Shown: piece by piece, positions 6,833 through 13,921 of the stretch | Position numbering within the stretch: position 1 is the stretch's first letter | Layout: each line of letters starts with the position of its first letter | Made by a program: the position numbers and the translations under genes | Notes under the pieces: model-generated | Databases searched by the model: none | What the model saw: the letters and a program-made list of their open reading frames with translations, nothing else | What the model was told of the DNA's origin: nothing | Source: an uncultured Odoribacter sp. | GTDB lineage: Bacteria > Bacteroidota > Bacteroidia > Bacteroidales > Marinifilaceae | Reading direction: 5' to 3' | DNA length: 13,921 nucleotides | Assembly (NCBI GenBank): GCA_905193145.1 | Contig: CAJJNP010000076.1 | Location: 1 to 13,921, forward strand

Positions 6833-8668
6833 ATGCGCAGAAAAACGAATATCGTAAAAATAGGGAATATTGTATTGTCATCAGAAGAACCGATTATGAT
6901 ACAATCGATGTTGAATACCTCGACAATGGATACAGAGGCTTGTGTGGAGCAGGCAATTCGTATTATTGAAGCAGGCGGACAGTTGGTGAGAATTACTGCT
7001 CCTGGGGTGAAGGAGGCTGAGAATTTGCGTTATATTCATAAAGCATTGCGCGAAAGAGGATATAATACTCCTTTGTCTGCGGATATACATTTTACTCCAG
7101 ATGCAGCCTTGATCGCTGCTAAGTATGTTGAGAAGGTTCGTATTAATCCTGGAAATTTCATAGATAAACGTGCTACTTTTAAACAACTGAATTATACCGA
7201 AGAAGAATATGCGCAGGAGTTGGAGATATTGCGAAAGAAGTTTACTGAATTTTTGAATGTATGTAGTCAGTATGGTACAGCTGTGCGTATCGGGACCAAT
7301 CATGGTTCACTGTCTGATCGTATTATGAGCCGTTATGGCGATACGCCGGAGGGTATGGTTGAATCGACCATGGAATATTTGAGGGTATGTAAGGCTATTC
7401 AATTTGATAATGTGGTAATTTCTTTAAAATCCAGTGATTGTAGGGTGATGGTTGATGCTGTTCGTTTATTAGTACGCGAAATGAAAAATGAGGGCATGTC
7501 TTATCCTTTACATTTAGGAGTCACAGAGGCTGGAGAAGGTGAAGATGGGAGAATTCGTTCAGCTGTGGGAATTGGTACTTTATTGAATGAAGGAATTGGT
7601 GATACAATCAGAGTGTCTTTAACGGAAGCTCCTGAAGCAGAAATACCTGTAGCCGTTTCATTGGTGGATATTTGTAGTAATCCTAAATTTGAATGTAGTG
7701 GAGATCGATTAAAAGGTTGTTGTACTCGTCCGATATTGGTGGCGGATTTGTCTGGAATTGATGTTTTTGATGAGGAAGTTAGTCGACAACTTGATTTTTC
7801 TGTTGATCAATTTAATGATCCTGTGTCGGGTATCCGTTTGAAAGGAGGAGTGAAGGCTCCGGAATTGTTATATACAGAAACCTTGGGACCGGAACTGACG
7901 AAGTTACCGGTGGAAACTAAAATATTAGTGCCGCTTCATTTATTGGATATGGCACATGTTTACAATCGGAATGCTGTGCCATTATGTAGTGTTGAAGAAT
8001 ATTTGGCAGGCCCTGAATTGCCAGATGAGATGCCTGTATATATTGAAATCAGAAGTGTTGAAGAGTTGGATGAAACATTCGTGTTCAAATTGAGAAAGGA
8101 TCAGCAAGCTATTTTGGTGTTATCGTTGGGTATAGATTATCATGAGTATCGAGAGATGTTTCATCAGCTGGATTATTGGGGCTTGAGTAATCAGGTATTG
8201 GTGCGTTTGGTATTAAATGGAAAGGATTGTGAGCGGTTAAGTTTACAGGCGGCAGCACAAATCGGAGGTTTGTTTCTGGATCGTTTGCCGGCTGGTTTGT
8301 GGATTTATACTCCGGAGATTGAGGGCATGGCTTTTTCTCTTGCATTGTCTCGAAATATATTGCAGTCGGCAGGAGTGCGGCGTTATAAAGCCGAATTTGT
8401 CAGTTGTCCGGGATGTGGACGTACATTGTATGATTTGCAAGGAGCAGTAGCAAAAGTGAAAGCTGCATTTGCCCATTTGGATAATTTGAAGATTGCTATT
8501 ATGGGATGTGTTGTGAATGGTCCAGGGGAGATGGGTGATGCTGATTATGGTTATGTAGGGGCAGGTAATGGAAAAGTGAATCTTTATAAAGGGCGTCAGA
8601 TGGTCCGCACAGCTATTCCTGAAGAAGAGGCTATTGATGCTTTACGAGAATTGATAGAAGGTGAATAA
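6833..8668 (+). CDS. ispG: 4-hydroxy-3-methylbut-2-enyl diphosphate synthase, long form
   Basis: A 611-residue iron-sulfur enzyme (IspG/GcpE) of the MEP isoprenoid pathway. It converts 2-C-methyl-D-erythritol 2,4-cyclodiphosphate to HMBDP. The N-terminal TIM barrel (about 1-280) carries IQSMLNTSTMDT, GGQLVRIT and VRINPGN. The C-terminal domain holds the 4Fe-4S ligands Cys525 and Cys528 (SCPGCGRT), Cys559 and Glu566 (CVVNGPGE). Between them, about 280-500, is the extra A* domain that distinguishes the long form of plants, Chlamydia and Bacteroidetes from the roughly 370-residue E. coli type. The ATG at 6833 is preceded by an in-frame TAA at 6818. No Shine-Dalgarno is visible. It lies 19 bp after the acyl-CoA ligase and 14 bp before the MATE gene, so it is probably cotranscribed. 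It is presumably essential for quinone and undecaprenyl carrier synthesis. Confidence 0.96.
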   Translation: MRRKTNIVKIGNIVLSSEEPIMIQSMLNTSTMDTEACVEQAIRIIEAGGQLVRITAPGVKEAENLRYIHKALRERGYNTPLSADIHFTPDAALIAAKYVEKVRINPGNFIDKRATFKQLNYTEEEYAQELEILRKKFTEFLNVCSQYGTAVRIGTNHGSLSDRIMSRYGDTPEGMVESTMEYLRVCKAIQFDNVVISLKSSDCRVMVDAVRLLVREMKNEGMSYPLHLGVTEAGEGEDGRIRSAVGIGTLLNEGIGDTIRVSLTEAPEAEIPVAVSLVDICSNPKFECSGDRLKGCCTRPILVADLSGIDVFDEEVSRQLDFSVDQFNDPVSGIRLKGGVKAPELLYTETLGPELTKLPVETKILVPLHLLDMAHVYNRNAVPLCSVEEYLAGPELPDEMPVYIEIRSVEELDETFVFKLRKDQQAILVLSLGIDYHEYREMFHQLDYWGLSNQVLVRLVLNGKDCERLSLQAAAQIGGLFLDRLPAGLWIYTPEIEGMAFSLALSRNILQSAGVRRYKAEFVSCPGCGRTLYDLQGAVAKVKAAFAHLDNLKIAIMGCVVNGPGEMGDADYGYVGAGNGKVNLYKGRQMVRTAIPEEEAIDALRELIEGE

Positions 8669-8682
8669 TAAAATATTAGATC

Positions 8683-10035
8683 ATGTCATTACAAAATCCG
8701 TTGTCGTTAGGAACGGAAGATATTCGTAAATTGCTAATTCGTTATGCCGTTCCTGCGATTGTGGCAATGACGGCGGCATCGTTATACAATATGATGGATA
8801 GCATCTTTATTGGTCATGGTGTTGGTCCATTGGCAATAGCCGGTTTGGCTGTTACATTTCCTTTTATTAATCTGGCTGCAGCATTTGGCGCCTTGGTTGG
8901 TGTTGGTGCATCGACACTGGTATCTGTAAAAATGGGACAAAAAGATTTACAAAGTGCTGAAGCTGTGTTGGGTAATGTTGTTGTAATGAATTTGGTGATA
9001 GGCCTACTATTTATGAGTGTATGTCTTATCTTCTTAGATCCTATCTTGATTTTTTTTGGAGCTAGTGCTGATACTTTGCCATATGCACGTGATTATATGA
9101 AAGTGATATTGTATGGAAATTTGATTACGCATATTTATATGGGATTAAATGAGGTGATGCGTGCTTCAGGATATCCTCAGCGTGCAATGGCTGCGACACT
9201 CTTTGCTGTGATCATCAATGGTATTTTTAATGCTTTGTTTATTTTTGTCCTTGATATGGGTATTATGGGTGCGGCTCTAGGAACGATATGTGCCCAGTTC
9301 ATGGCTTTGATTGGGGTGATGTGTCATTTTTTTCACAAAAAAAGTTATATACGTTTCCAACATGGAATTTTTCGGTTGAAAATGAGCATTGTTGGATCGA
9401 TGTTGGCGATAGGATTATCACCCTTTTTAATGAATGTGTGTTCATGTCTAATTGTGATGTTGGTAAATAACGGATTAAAAAACTATGGCGGAGATATGTA
9501 TATCGGGGCGTATGGTATTGTAAACCGGATTGTTTTTTTGTTCATTATGATTGTTATGGGATTTAATCAAGGAATGCAACCAATTGCCGGCTATAATTAT
9601 GGAGCAAGGCAGGTAGAGCGTGTAGTCAAGGTGCTAAAATATACAATTTTGTGTGGAGTATCTGTCACTTCTTTGGGGTTCTTGATTTGTCAGTTGTTTC
9701 CACATGCGATTATTTCTTTGTTTACAACAGATACAGAGTTGATAAATATTGCCGTACATGGAATGCGATTAATTTTATTGTTATTGCCTTTTGTCGGTTT
9801 GCAGATGGTGTCTACTAGTTTTTTTCAATCAGTAGGAATGGCGGGAAAGGCAATTTTCTTGTCTTTGACTCGTCAGTTACTATATTTATTGCCTTGTTTG
9901 TTAATTTTACCTGCGTTGTATGGAACTGATGGTGTATGGCTTAGCTTTCCTATTGCAGATGGGTTAGCTGTTTTGACATCAAGCTCTATGTTATGGTGGC
10001 AATTGAAGAAATTTAGGCAGCATGGAATTGTATAA
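8683..10035 (+). CDS. MATE-family multidrug/sodium antiporter
   Basis: A 450-residue, very hydrophobic inner-membrane protein with the two-fold MATE architecture (about 12 membrane helices, two MatE halves at roughly 15-180 and 235-400). It begins with the family pattern IRYAVPAIVAM followed by SLYNMMDSIFIGHGVG (residues about 34-49). The second half carries GFNQGMQPIAGYNYGA, again typical. Length is normal (about 450). It would expel cationic compounds in exchange for Na+ or H+, and looks more like the MepA/DinF-type branch than NorM, though this is only pattern-level recognition. It starts 14 bp after ispG, so it should share that transcript. The substrate is unknown. A lipid-like or isoprenoid-linked cargo is conceivable from the neighbours but nothing in the protein shows it. 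Confidence 0.93.
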   Translation: MSLQNPLSLGTEDIRKLLIRYAVPAIVAMTAASLYNMMDSIFIGHGVGPLAIAGLAVTFPFINLAAAFGALVGVGASTLVSVKMGQKDLQSAEAVLGNVVVMNLVIGLLFMSVCLIFLDPILIFFGASADTLPYARDYMKVILYGNLITHIYMGLNEVMRASGYPQRAMAATLFAVIINGIFNALFIFVLDMGIMGAALGTICAQFMALIGVMCHFFHKKSYIRFQHGIFRLKMSIVGSMLAIGLSPFLMNVCSCLIVMLVNNGLKNYGGDMYIGAYGIVNRIVFLFIMIVMGFNQGMQPIAGYNYGARQVERVVKVLKYTILCGVSVTSLGFLICQLFPHAIISLFTTDTELINIAVHGMRLILLLLPFVGLQMVSTSFFQSVGMAGKAIFLSLTRQLLYLLPCLLILPALYGTDGVWLSFPIADGLAVLTSSSMLWWQLKKFRQHGIV

Positions 10036-10057
10036 TGGAAAAGATTATATAGTTTTG
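10028..10057 (+). promoter_or_regulatory. Candidate internal promoter for the cytidylate-kinase-like gene
   Basis: TTG (10028-10030) is followed after 19 bases by TAGTTTTG (10050-10057), an exact TAnnTTTG box. The start point would be near 10064, about 20 bases before the ATG at 10084. The 48-bp gap here is wider than the other gaps in the run, which fits an extra promoter. Confidence 0.5.
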
Positions 10058-10083
10058 CGTAAAATGATTATAAATATCCAGAT

Positions 10084-10710
10084 ATGGAAAAAAATAAAAC
10101 AATCATCACAATTGGTCGTCAATTAGGAAGTGGAGGACGTACCATCGGTAAAAAACTAGCAGAACGTTTAGGTATTGCTTATTATGATCGTGAATTGATT
10201 AATTTAGCTTCTAAGGAGAGTGGGATATGTGGTGAGTTTTTTGAAAAGGCAGACGAGAAAACCTCCGGTGGTTTATTAAAGGCATTTGCAATGGGTTTTT
10301 CTATGAATAGTGCAATTTTTCAAAATAACGATTATCTTTCGAATGAGTCATTGTTTCAAATACAGTCTGACGTGATTCGTAAAGTGGCTGCTGAAGGTTC
10401 TTGTGTATTAGTGGGGCGTTGTGCAGATTATATTTTAAGGGATGAATCTAACTGTTTGAATGTGTTTGTTACAGCAAGAATGGAAGATCGTATTAAGCGG
10501 GTGTTGGAATATAATAATGAATTGAAGGAGAATGAAGTTGAGGAATTTATAAATAAAGCAGATAAATCAAGATCCGCATATTATAATTATTATACAGATA
10601 AAGTATGGGGAGCTGCAGCCTCATATGATCTTTGTGTGAATTCTTCGTATTATGGAATAGAAGCGACAGTAGATTATATTTTGACCTTTTTGGAGAATAA
10701 TGCAAAATAG
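10084..10710 (+). CDS. Cytidylate-kinase-like P-loop protein
   Basis: A 208-residue soluble protein of the cytidylate-kinase-like family (Cytidylate_kin2 type), not the canonical Cmk. The nucleotide-binding loop is near the N-terminus: ITIGRQLGSGGRTIGKK (8-24), a variant P-loop with the GSGG and following Gly-Lys typical of this family, then LAERLGIAYYDRELI. A second conserved segment is VLVGRCADYIL (about 116-126), and an Arg-rich helix with ARMEDRIKRV follows. A nucleoside-monophosphate kinase fold is secure. The true substrate of this family is not well established, and I would not assume CMP. It is the last gene of the run beginning at 4879. It has its own candidate promoter and is followed by a terminator. 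Confidence 0.88.
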   Translation: MEKNKTIITIGRQLGSGGRTIGKKLAERLGIAYYDRELINLASKESGICGEFFEKADEKTSGGLLKAFAMGFSMNSAIFQNNDYLSNESLFQIQSDVIRKVAAEGSCVLVGRCADYILRDESNCLNVFVTARMEDRIKRVLEYNNELKENEVEEFINKADKSRSAYYNYYTDKVWGAAASYDLCVNSSYYGIEATVDYILTFLENNAK

Positions 10711-10736
10711 TTTATTGCTATTTGCAGCATATTGAT

Positions 10737-10780
10737 ATAGCGGTGATGCCTATAGGTGTTACCGCTATTTTTATATTTTT
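10737..10780 (+). terminator. Rho-independent terminator after the cytidylate-kinase-like gene
   Basis: A stem of about 14 bp (10737-10750 with 10755-10768) closes a TATA loop. The core is AGCGGT...ACCGCT, and three of the pairs are G-U when read as plus-strand RNA, so it folds better from this strand. The T-rich tail ATTTTTATATTTTT follows directly. It separates the four-gene run from the kinase unit. Confidence 0.85.
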
Positions 10781-10798
10781 AGATTAGACGTATTTTAT

Positions 10799-10806
10799 TA
10801 CATTTG
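10799..10806 (+). promoter_or_regulatory. Candidate -7 box of the unknown-protein/kinase unit
   Basis: TACATTTG matches TAnnTTTG exactly and lies 35 bases before the ATG at 10842, right after the preceding terminator. The -33 region is only a T-run (10776-10780) with no TTTG. Confidence 0.5.
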
Positions 10807-10841
10807 CAGATGTATTGTCGCATGTGTTACTATTTTAGTGT

Positions 10842-11420
10842 ATGAATGAATCTAAACCGGAGATAATAGAGTTGTTATTACTTGTTGAGCAGAAGTATGG
10901 CAAAAGTCTAAGAACAACAACAGATTTTGATGAATTTTCCGTGCATTTAAAACTGCAGGCTGGGGTAATTATATCAACCTCCACTCTAAAACGTTTGTGG
11001 GGCTATGTGGCAGATGTGCATAAACCTCGGGTATTAACATTGGATTTGTTGGCACGTTATGCAGGTTTTGAGAGCTTTATAAGCTATTGTCAGTTTTTAA
11101 AAATGCATAGTGTGTGTAACTCTTCTTTTTTTACAACGAAACAATTGCAGGCACAGAATTTGGAACCAGGCGATGAGGTAGAAATAGGCTGGGCTCCTAA
11201 TCGTTATTTGCGTCTATTGTATCAAGGTAATTCTTGGTTTGAGGTTTTGGAATCTAAACAATCCAAATTGTGTAAAGGGGATCGTTTTGAAGCTGTGTGC
11301 TTCTTGTTAGGGCAACCATTGTCGTTGGCATATGTATTGCGTGGAGAAGAAAAGACTGCACCTTTTATTGCAGGTAGAAATGGGGGATTGACTTTAGTAA
11401 ATCGTCTGGATCATGAATGA
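10842..11420 (+). CDS. Two-domain protein of unknown function, partner gene of the Ser/Thr kinase
   Basis: A 192-residue soluble protein without signal peptide or membrane segment. The N-terminal part (about 1-90) is helical and contains STSTLKRLWGY (45-55), then KPRVLTLDLLARYAGF (61-76). This pattern recurs at the start of many Bacteroidetes proteins and may be a helix-turn-helix-like or adaptor domain. The C-terminal part (about 100-190) is beta-rich: LEPGDEVEIGW (107-117), a YLRLLYQGNSWFEVLES strand pair, KGDRF, FLLGQPL, and a final AGRNGGLT. No catalytic motif is visible. The gene follows a terminator and a new promoter, and its last 8 bases overlap the kinase gene (the ATG lies inside its final codons), so translation is probably coupled. 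The natural guess is a kinase substrate, adaptor or regulator, but this is inference from gene order only. Confidence 0.85.
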   Translation: MNESKPEIIELLLLVEQKYGKSLRTTTDFDEFSVHLKLQAGVIISTSTLKRLWGYVADVHKPRVLTLDLLARYAGFESFISYCQFLKMHSVCNSSFFTTKQLQAQNLEPGDEVEIGWAPNRYLRLLYQGNSWFEVLESKQSKLCKGDRFEAVCFLLGQPLSLAYVLRGEEKTAPFIAGRNGGLTLVNRLDHE

Positions 11421-12522
11421 TAAAGTTGAATTGTCATCTGGTTTTATTGGTGAGGATATCCTTGCTGAAGATGAATGTGGTGTTATAGAAGAATTTTATA
11501 CTCCAGACTCAGGATATTGCCGTTTGTTTACTTGTCGGCGATATGGGAAATTACATATACTAAAATGTTTAAAGCCATCCTATTTAGGACAAGAATTTTA
11601 TGTGCAACTTTTGCGTAAGGAATTTGATATTGGATATCAATTGGAGCATCCGCATATCTGTAGGACATTGGGATGGGAGAAGCATGAGGTGTTGGGGTTT
11701 TGTATTTTGTTGGAATATGTAGATGGGATTACTCTGAAGTCTTTTATGGATAATGGGAAATTGACTCATGCACTTGCCTATCGGTTTGTTAAGGATATTT
11801 GTGTTGCTTTGCAATATGTTCATAATAAACAGGTTGTTCATAGAGATTTGAAACCTGAGAATATTATGATTACATATAATGGTAATCATGTGAAGTTGAT
11901 TGATTTCGGGCTTTCAGATTGTGATGATTACGATATATTAAAAATTCCAGCAGGTACAAAAAAATATTTAGCACCTGAGTTATTGGATGCCAATGCAAAA
12001 TGGGATTGTAGGGTGGATATTTATTCATTAGGGGTTATTATGTTTGAGATGGCAACTTGTCTTAAGGATAAGCATCTTATGAGAATAGCTCAGCATTGTA
12101 CTCAAGTGCAACCGGGTAAGCGTTATGGATCAATGCTGGAAGTACAAGAAGCTTTAGGTGGAGGTCGATTGCTTGTTCGGTATAAGATAATTGCTGCAGT
12201 CGTATTGTTTTTTTGCTTGATTTTGTGGGGTAGTTGGCAATATGTGGTTCCAATTATGAAGAATAATGTACAATTGTCAGTTCCCATATATTCTAATACC
12301 TCTATCAGTGCAGAAGAACAAGAGGAAAGGCTGTTTATACGGGGTAGACTCATGAAGCAGAGACGAGATAGTATCCAATCCTCTAAGGATAGTTTAGAAC
12401 TTTGGAACTATCTGAAAAAGAGGTTGGATACCGAATTCCCTACTGTGGATTTGAGAAAAAGCCTTGGATATAAAAAGAAAATTGTTGATTTACAATCAGA
12501 AATGTCTACTCTTCCAATATAG
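11413..12522 (+). CDS. Membrane-anchored Hanks-type Ser/Thr protein kinase
   Basis: A 369-residue protein with a cytoplasmic eukaryotic-like kinase domain (about 28-250), one membrane helix (about 257-280) and an extracytoplasmic tail of about 90 residues. Kinase motifs are complete from the ATP lysine onward: Lys51 (HILK), Glu70 as the likely alpha-C partner, the catalytic loop HRDLKPEN (143-150, Asp145), DFG (164-166), APE (187-189), Asp202 in VDIYSLG, and Arg237 near the domain end. The glycine-rich loop is degenerate (TPDSGYCRLF, one Gly), and an RD-type activation segment contains Thr182 and Tyr185. The tail is highly charged, has heptad-like stretches and carries no PASTA, TPR or other sensor repeat I can recognise. 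It should phosphorylate Ser/Thr in response to an envelope signal; the target is unknown. Its start overlaps the preceding gene by 8 bases, and its last 17 bases overlap the convergent surface-protein gene. Confidence 0.9.
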   Translation: MNDKVELSSGFIGEDILAEDECGVIEEFYTPDSGYCRLFTCRRYGKLHILKCLKPSYLGQEFYVQLLRKEFDIGYQLEHPHICRTLGWEKHEVLGFCILLEYVDGITLKSFMDNGKLTHALAYRFVKDICVALQYVHNKQVVHRDLKPENIMITYNGNHVKLIDFGLSDCDDYDILKIPAGTKKYLAPELLDANAKWDCRVDIYSLGVIMFEMATCLKDKHLMRIAQHCTQVQPGKRYGSMLEVQEALGGGRLLVRYKIIAAVVLFFCLILWGSWQYVVPIMKNNVQLSVPIYSNTSISAEEQEERLFIRGRLMKQRRDSIQSSKDSLELWNYLKKRLDTEFPTVDLRKSLGYKKKIVDLQSEMSTLPI

Positions 12523-13921
12523 TGGAAAAATTTTCCCATGGAGTATTTTGACGATATATGTGTTTGCTTCCTTTGGGTACATGCAGAATACAATTAGATA
12601 ATATATTTGTTCCATGAAAAGCATATTTATCGCAAACTGGTGGAACCGGAGTTGAAATATATAGATGTTGAATATAGCATTGATCAAAACAATAGGCAGA
12701 AATGTACATCAGTTGTTGGCCAAGTTTGACGGTTTTTAATGAAGTGCATCCTTGGAACGTGGCAGTGGGTAATTTGTCAATAGAGAGTTCTATATATTGA
12801 ATAGAGGAGTTTCTAAAAACTTCTTTACCAAGTTCTGTAATGTTATTAGGTATTATAATGGAGTCTGCTTGACAATGTTGTAAAGAATAGTCGGATAGTT
12901 TCTTGACTGTTTTCGGGAATTGGATTGTTTTTGTTATTTTTCCTTCGGGAAATTGTAATAGGGTTTCTTTATGTTTGTCATAGAGAATACCGTCTTCTGC
13001 TGAGTAAGTTTTGTTAAGTTTTGAAACTTGAATTTTTTCTAGACGGATACAGCCATCGGATGGTTCATAGTTGATAACATTATCTGGAATGGTTATCGAG
13101 GTTAAACTTCTGCAATTTTTAAAAGCGTTAGAATTGATAACCTTTAAGGTATAGGGAAGAATAATTTCTTTAAGCTTAGTGCAGTTTGCAAATGTTGCAA
13201 ATCCAAGAATATCGGTTTCTGTGTATCTGGAAGCAGTATAGCTGCGTCCACCTGCTACGATGCGGGCTTCTGCTAAATTTAGACTGCTCAGTTGGCCTGG
13301 GGTTGGTGAGTTTGTATAGCTTATTCCTGCTATTTCACGGATGAGGCGTATATCTGTACCATTGATTTCCCCTGCAATATTGAGTGTTGTTAATTTGTAT
13401 TTTTCTTCATTTTGTATGATCTCTGGTAGCATGCCGGCTTTTGCCAGATAGACAATGCTGTCAGTATGAAACTTAATAGTTATGCTATTTGTATCTCCGA
13501 CAGTATTGGCGGCATATGCCCAAACTTGATAGGTTGCATCCATATCAAGGTCGGAAAGACGTGTTTGGAAAAAGCCGGTACTGTCACATTCTGCAGAAAT
13601 AAAGTTAATGGTTGGGTTCCCTATTTTTTGATATTTAAATCCAAGTGAAGTTAATGGTTCTCCACCATTATTGGTTACTTTGCAGCATACAGCTGCACTT
13701 AAAGGTCCTTTGTATACAAGTGAGATATTTTCAATGGATGGAGCTGTATTGGGAAATGTTTGAAAATTACTTATGGGAGTTTTGATATCATTGTAACCAT
13801 TGCTAGCGATAAGCGAATAATAATACTTTTGTCCTGGTTTTAAGTTTGTTAGATGAGCTTCTACGTCTCCTTCCGTTGTATCTATTTTTATTTTTTGAGC
13901 ATCAGAATATTGAGGATCCGT
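12506..13921 (-). CDS. Partial surface protein: fibronectin-III-like repeats plus BspA-type leucine-rich repeats (5' end outside window)
   Basis: The minus-strand frame is open from the window edge to a TAG at 12508-12506, giving the last 471 residues. The Met codon at 13543 is internal, because the frame continues without a stop to 13921 and encodes recognisable domain sequence. The first 150 or so residues form two fibronectin-III-like units (LTNLKPGQKYYYSLIASNG, then a unit ending ATYQVWAYAANTVGD). The rest is BspA/LRR_5-type repeats with FANCTKLKEIILP, FKNCRSLTSITIP, FQGCTSLKTVKLG and the family hallmark SAEDGILYDKHKETLLQFP. It ends IYRQNTPWENFSTILEE, a common C-terminus for this class, with no sorting domain. 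The role is probably cell-surface binding or adhesion. The signal peptide would lie off the window. It overlaps the kinase gene tail to tail by 17 bp. Confidence 0.88.
   Translation of the reverse strand, partial: TDPQYSDAQKIKIDTTEGDVEAHLTNLKPGQKYYYSLIASNGYNDIKTPISNFQTFPNTAPSIENISLVYKGPLSAAVCCKVTNNGGEPLTSLGFKYQKIGNPTINFISAECDSTGFFQTRLSDLDMDATYQVWAYAANTVGDTNSITIKFHTDSIVYLAKAGMLPEIIQNEEKYKLTTLNIAGEINGTDIRLIREIAGISYTNSPTPGQLSSLNLAEARIVAGGRSYTASRYTETDILGFATFANCTKLKEIILPYTLKVINSNAFKNCRSLTSITIPDNVINYEPSDGCIRLEKIQVSKLNKTYSAEDGILYDKHKETLLQFPEGKITKTIQFPKTVKKLSDYSLQHCQADSIIIPNNITELGKEVFRNSSIQYIELSIDKLPTATFQGCTSLKTVKLGQQLMYISAYCFDQCYIQHLYISTPVPPVCDKYAFHGTNILSNCILHVPKGSKHIYRQNTPWENFSTILEE

Noticed and set aside
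6881..7303. Minus-strand frame of 140 codons inside ispG
   Set aside because: It is antisense to the conserved IspG barrel, with no independent support.
12506..13543. LRR protein as a complete gene starting at the Met codon at 13543
   Set aside because: The same frame is open without a stop from 13543 to the window edge and encodes fibronectin-III-like sequence, so this Met is internal and the gene is 5'-truncated.
1..13921. CRISPR array, tRNA/rRNA genes, insertion sequence or attachment site
   Set aside because: No regularly spaced direct repeats, no tRNA-like CCA-ended cloverleaf, no rRNA-like stretch and no transposase or integrase frame were seen on either strand by eye.

Overview
The window reads as the chromosome of a member of the Bacteroidales (Bacteroides or Phocaeicola type). 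The DNA is AT-rich. Candidate promoters carry the Bacteroidetes -7 box TAnnTTTG, and clear Shine-Dalgarno sites are absent before most genes. The gene content also fits: TlpA-like thioredoxin lipoproteins, a malic enzyme with a phosphotransacetylase-like tail, the long three-domain form of IspG, and a BspA-type leucine-rich-repeat surface protein. I see no rRNA, tRNA, insertion sequence, CRISPR array or phage gene. No gap between genes exceeds 150 bases.

Left part (1-1598, minus strand): two related thioredoxin-fold lipoprotein genes lie in tandem. The downstream copy is cut by the window edge, and a strong inverted repeat lies between them. Divergent from them is maeB (1747-4023, plus). It meets rpiB (minus) tail to tail over a perfect 12-bp bidirectional terminator. 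Behind rpiB, on the same strand, is a tiny lipoprotein gene (4579-4800) that is divergent from the next operon.

Middle part (4879-10710, plus): four closely spaced genes follow one another: an AMP-forming long-chain acyl-CoA ligase, ispG, a MATE-family efflux transporter and a cytidylate-kinase-like P-loop protein. The first three are 14-19 bp apart and look like one transcription unit starting at a promoter almost touching the ligase start codon. A second candidate promoter lies just before the kinase-like gene. A rho-independent terminator closes the unit at about 10780. The ligase and IspG touch lipid and isoprenoid metabolism, but nothing in the sequence proves a shared pathway.

Right part (10799-13921): a new promoter precedes a two-gene unit. 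It encodes a Bacteroidetes-type small protein of unknown function and a membrane-anchored Hanks-type Ser/Thr kinase that overlaps it by 8 bases. The kinase gene then overlaps tail to tail by 17 bp with the gene for a large surface protein (fibronectin-III-like plus BspA LRR repeats, minus strand, 5' end outside the window). The unknown protein plus kinase pair is the least explained part of the window. The rest is mostly ordinary core metabolism.
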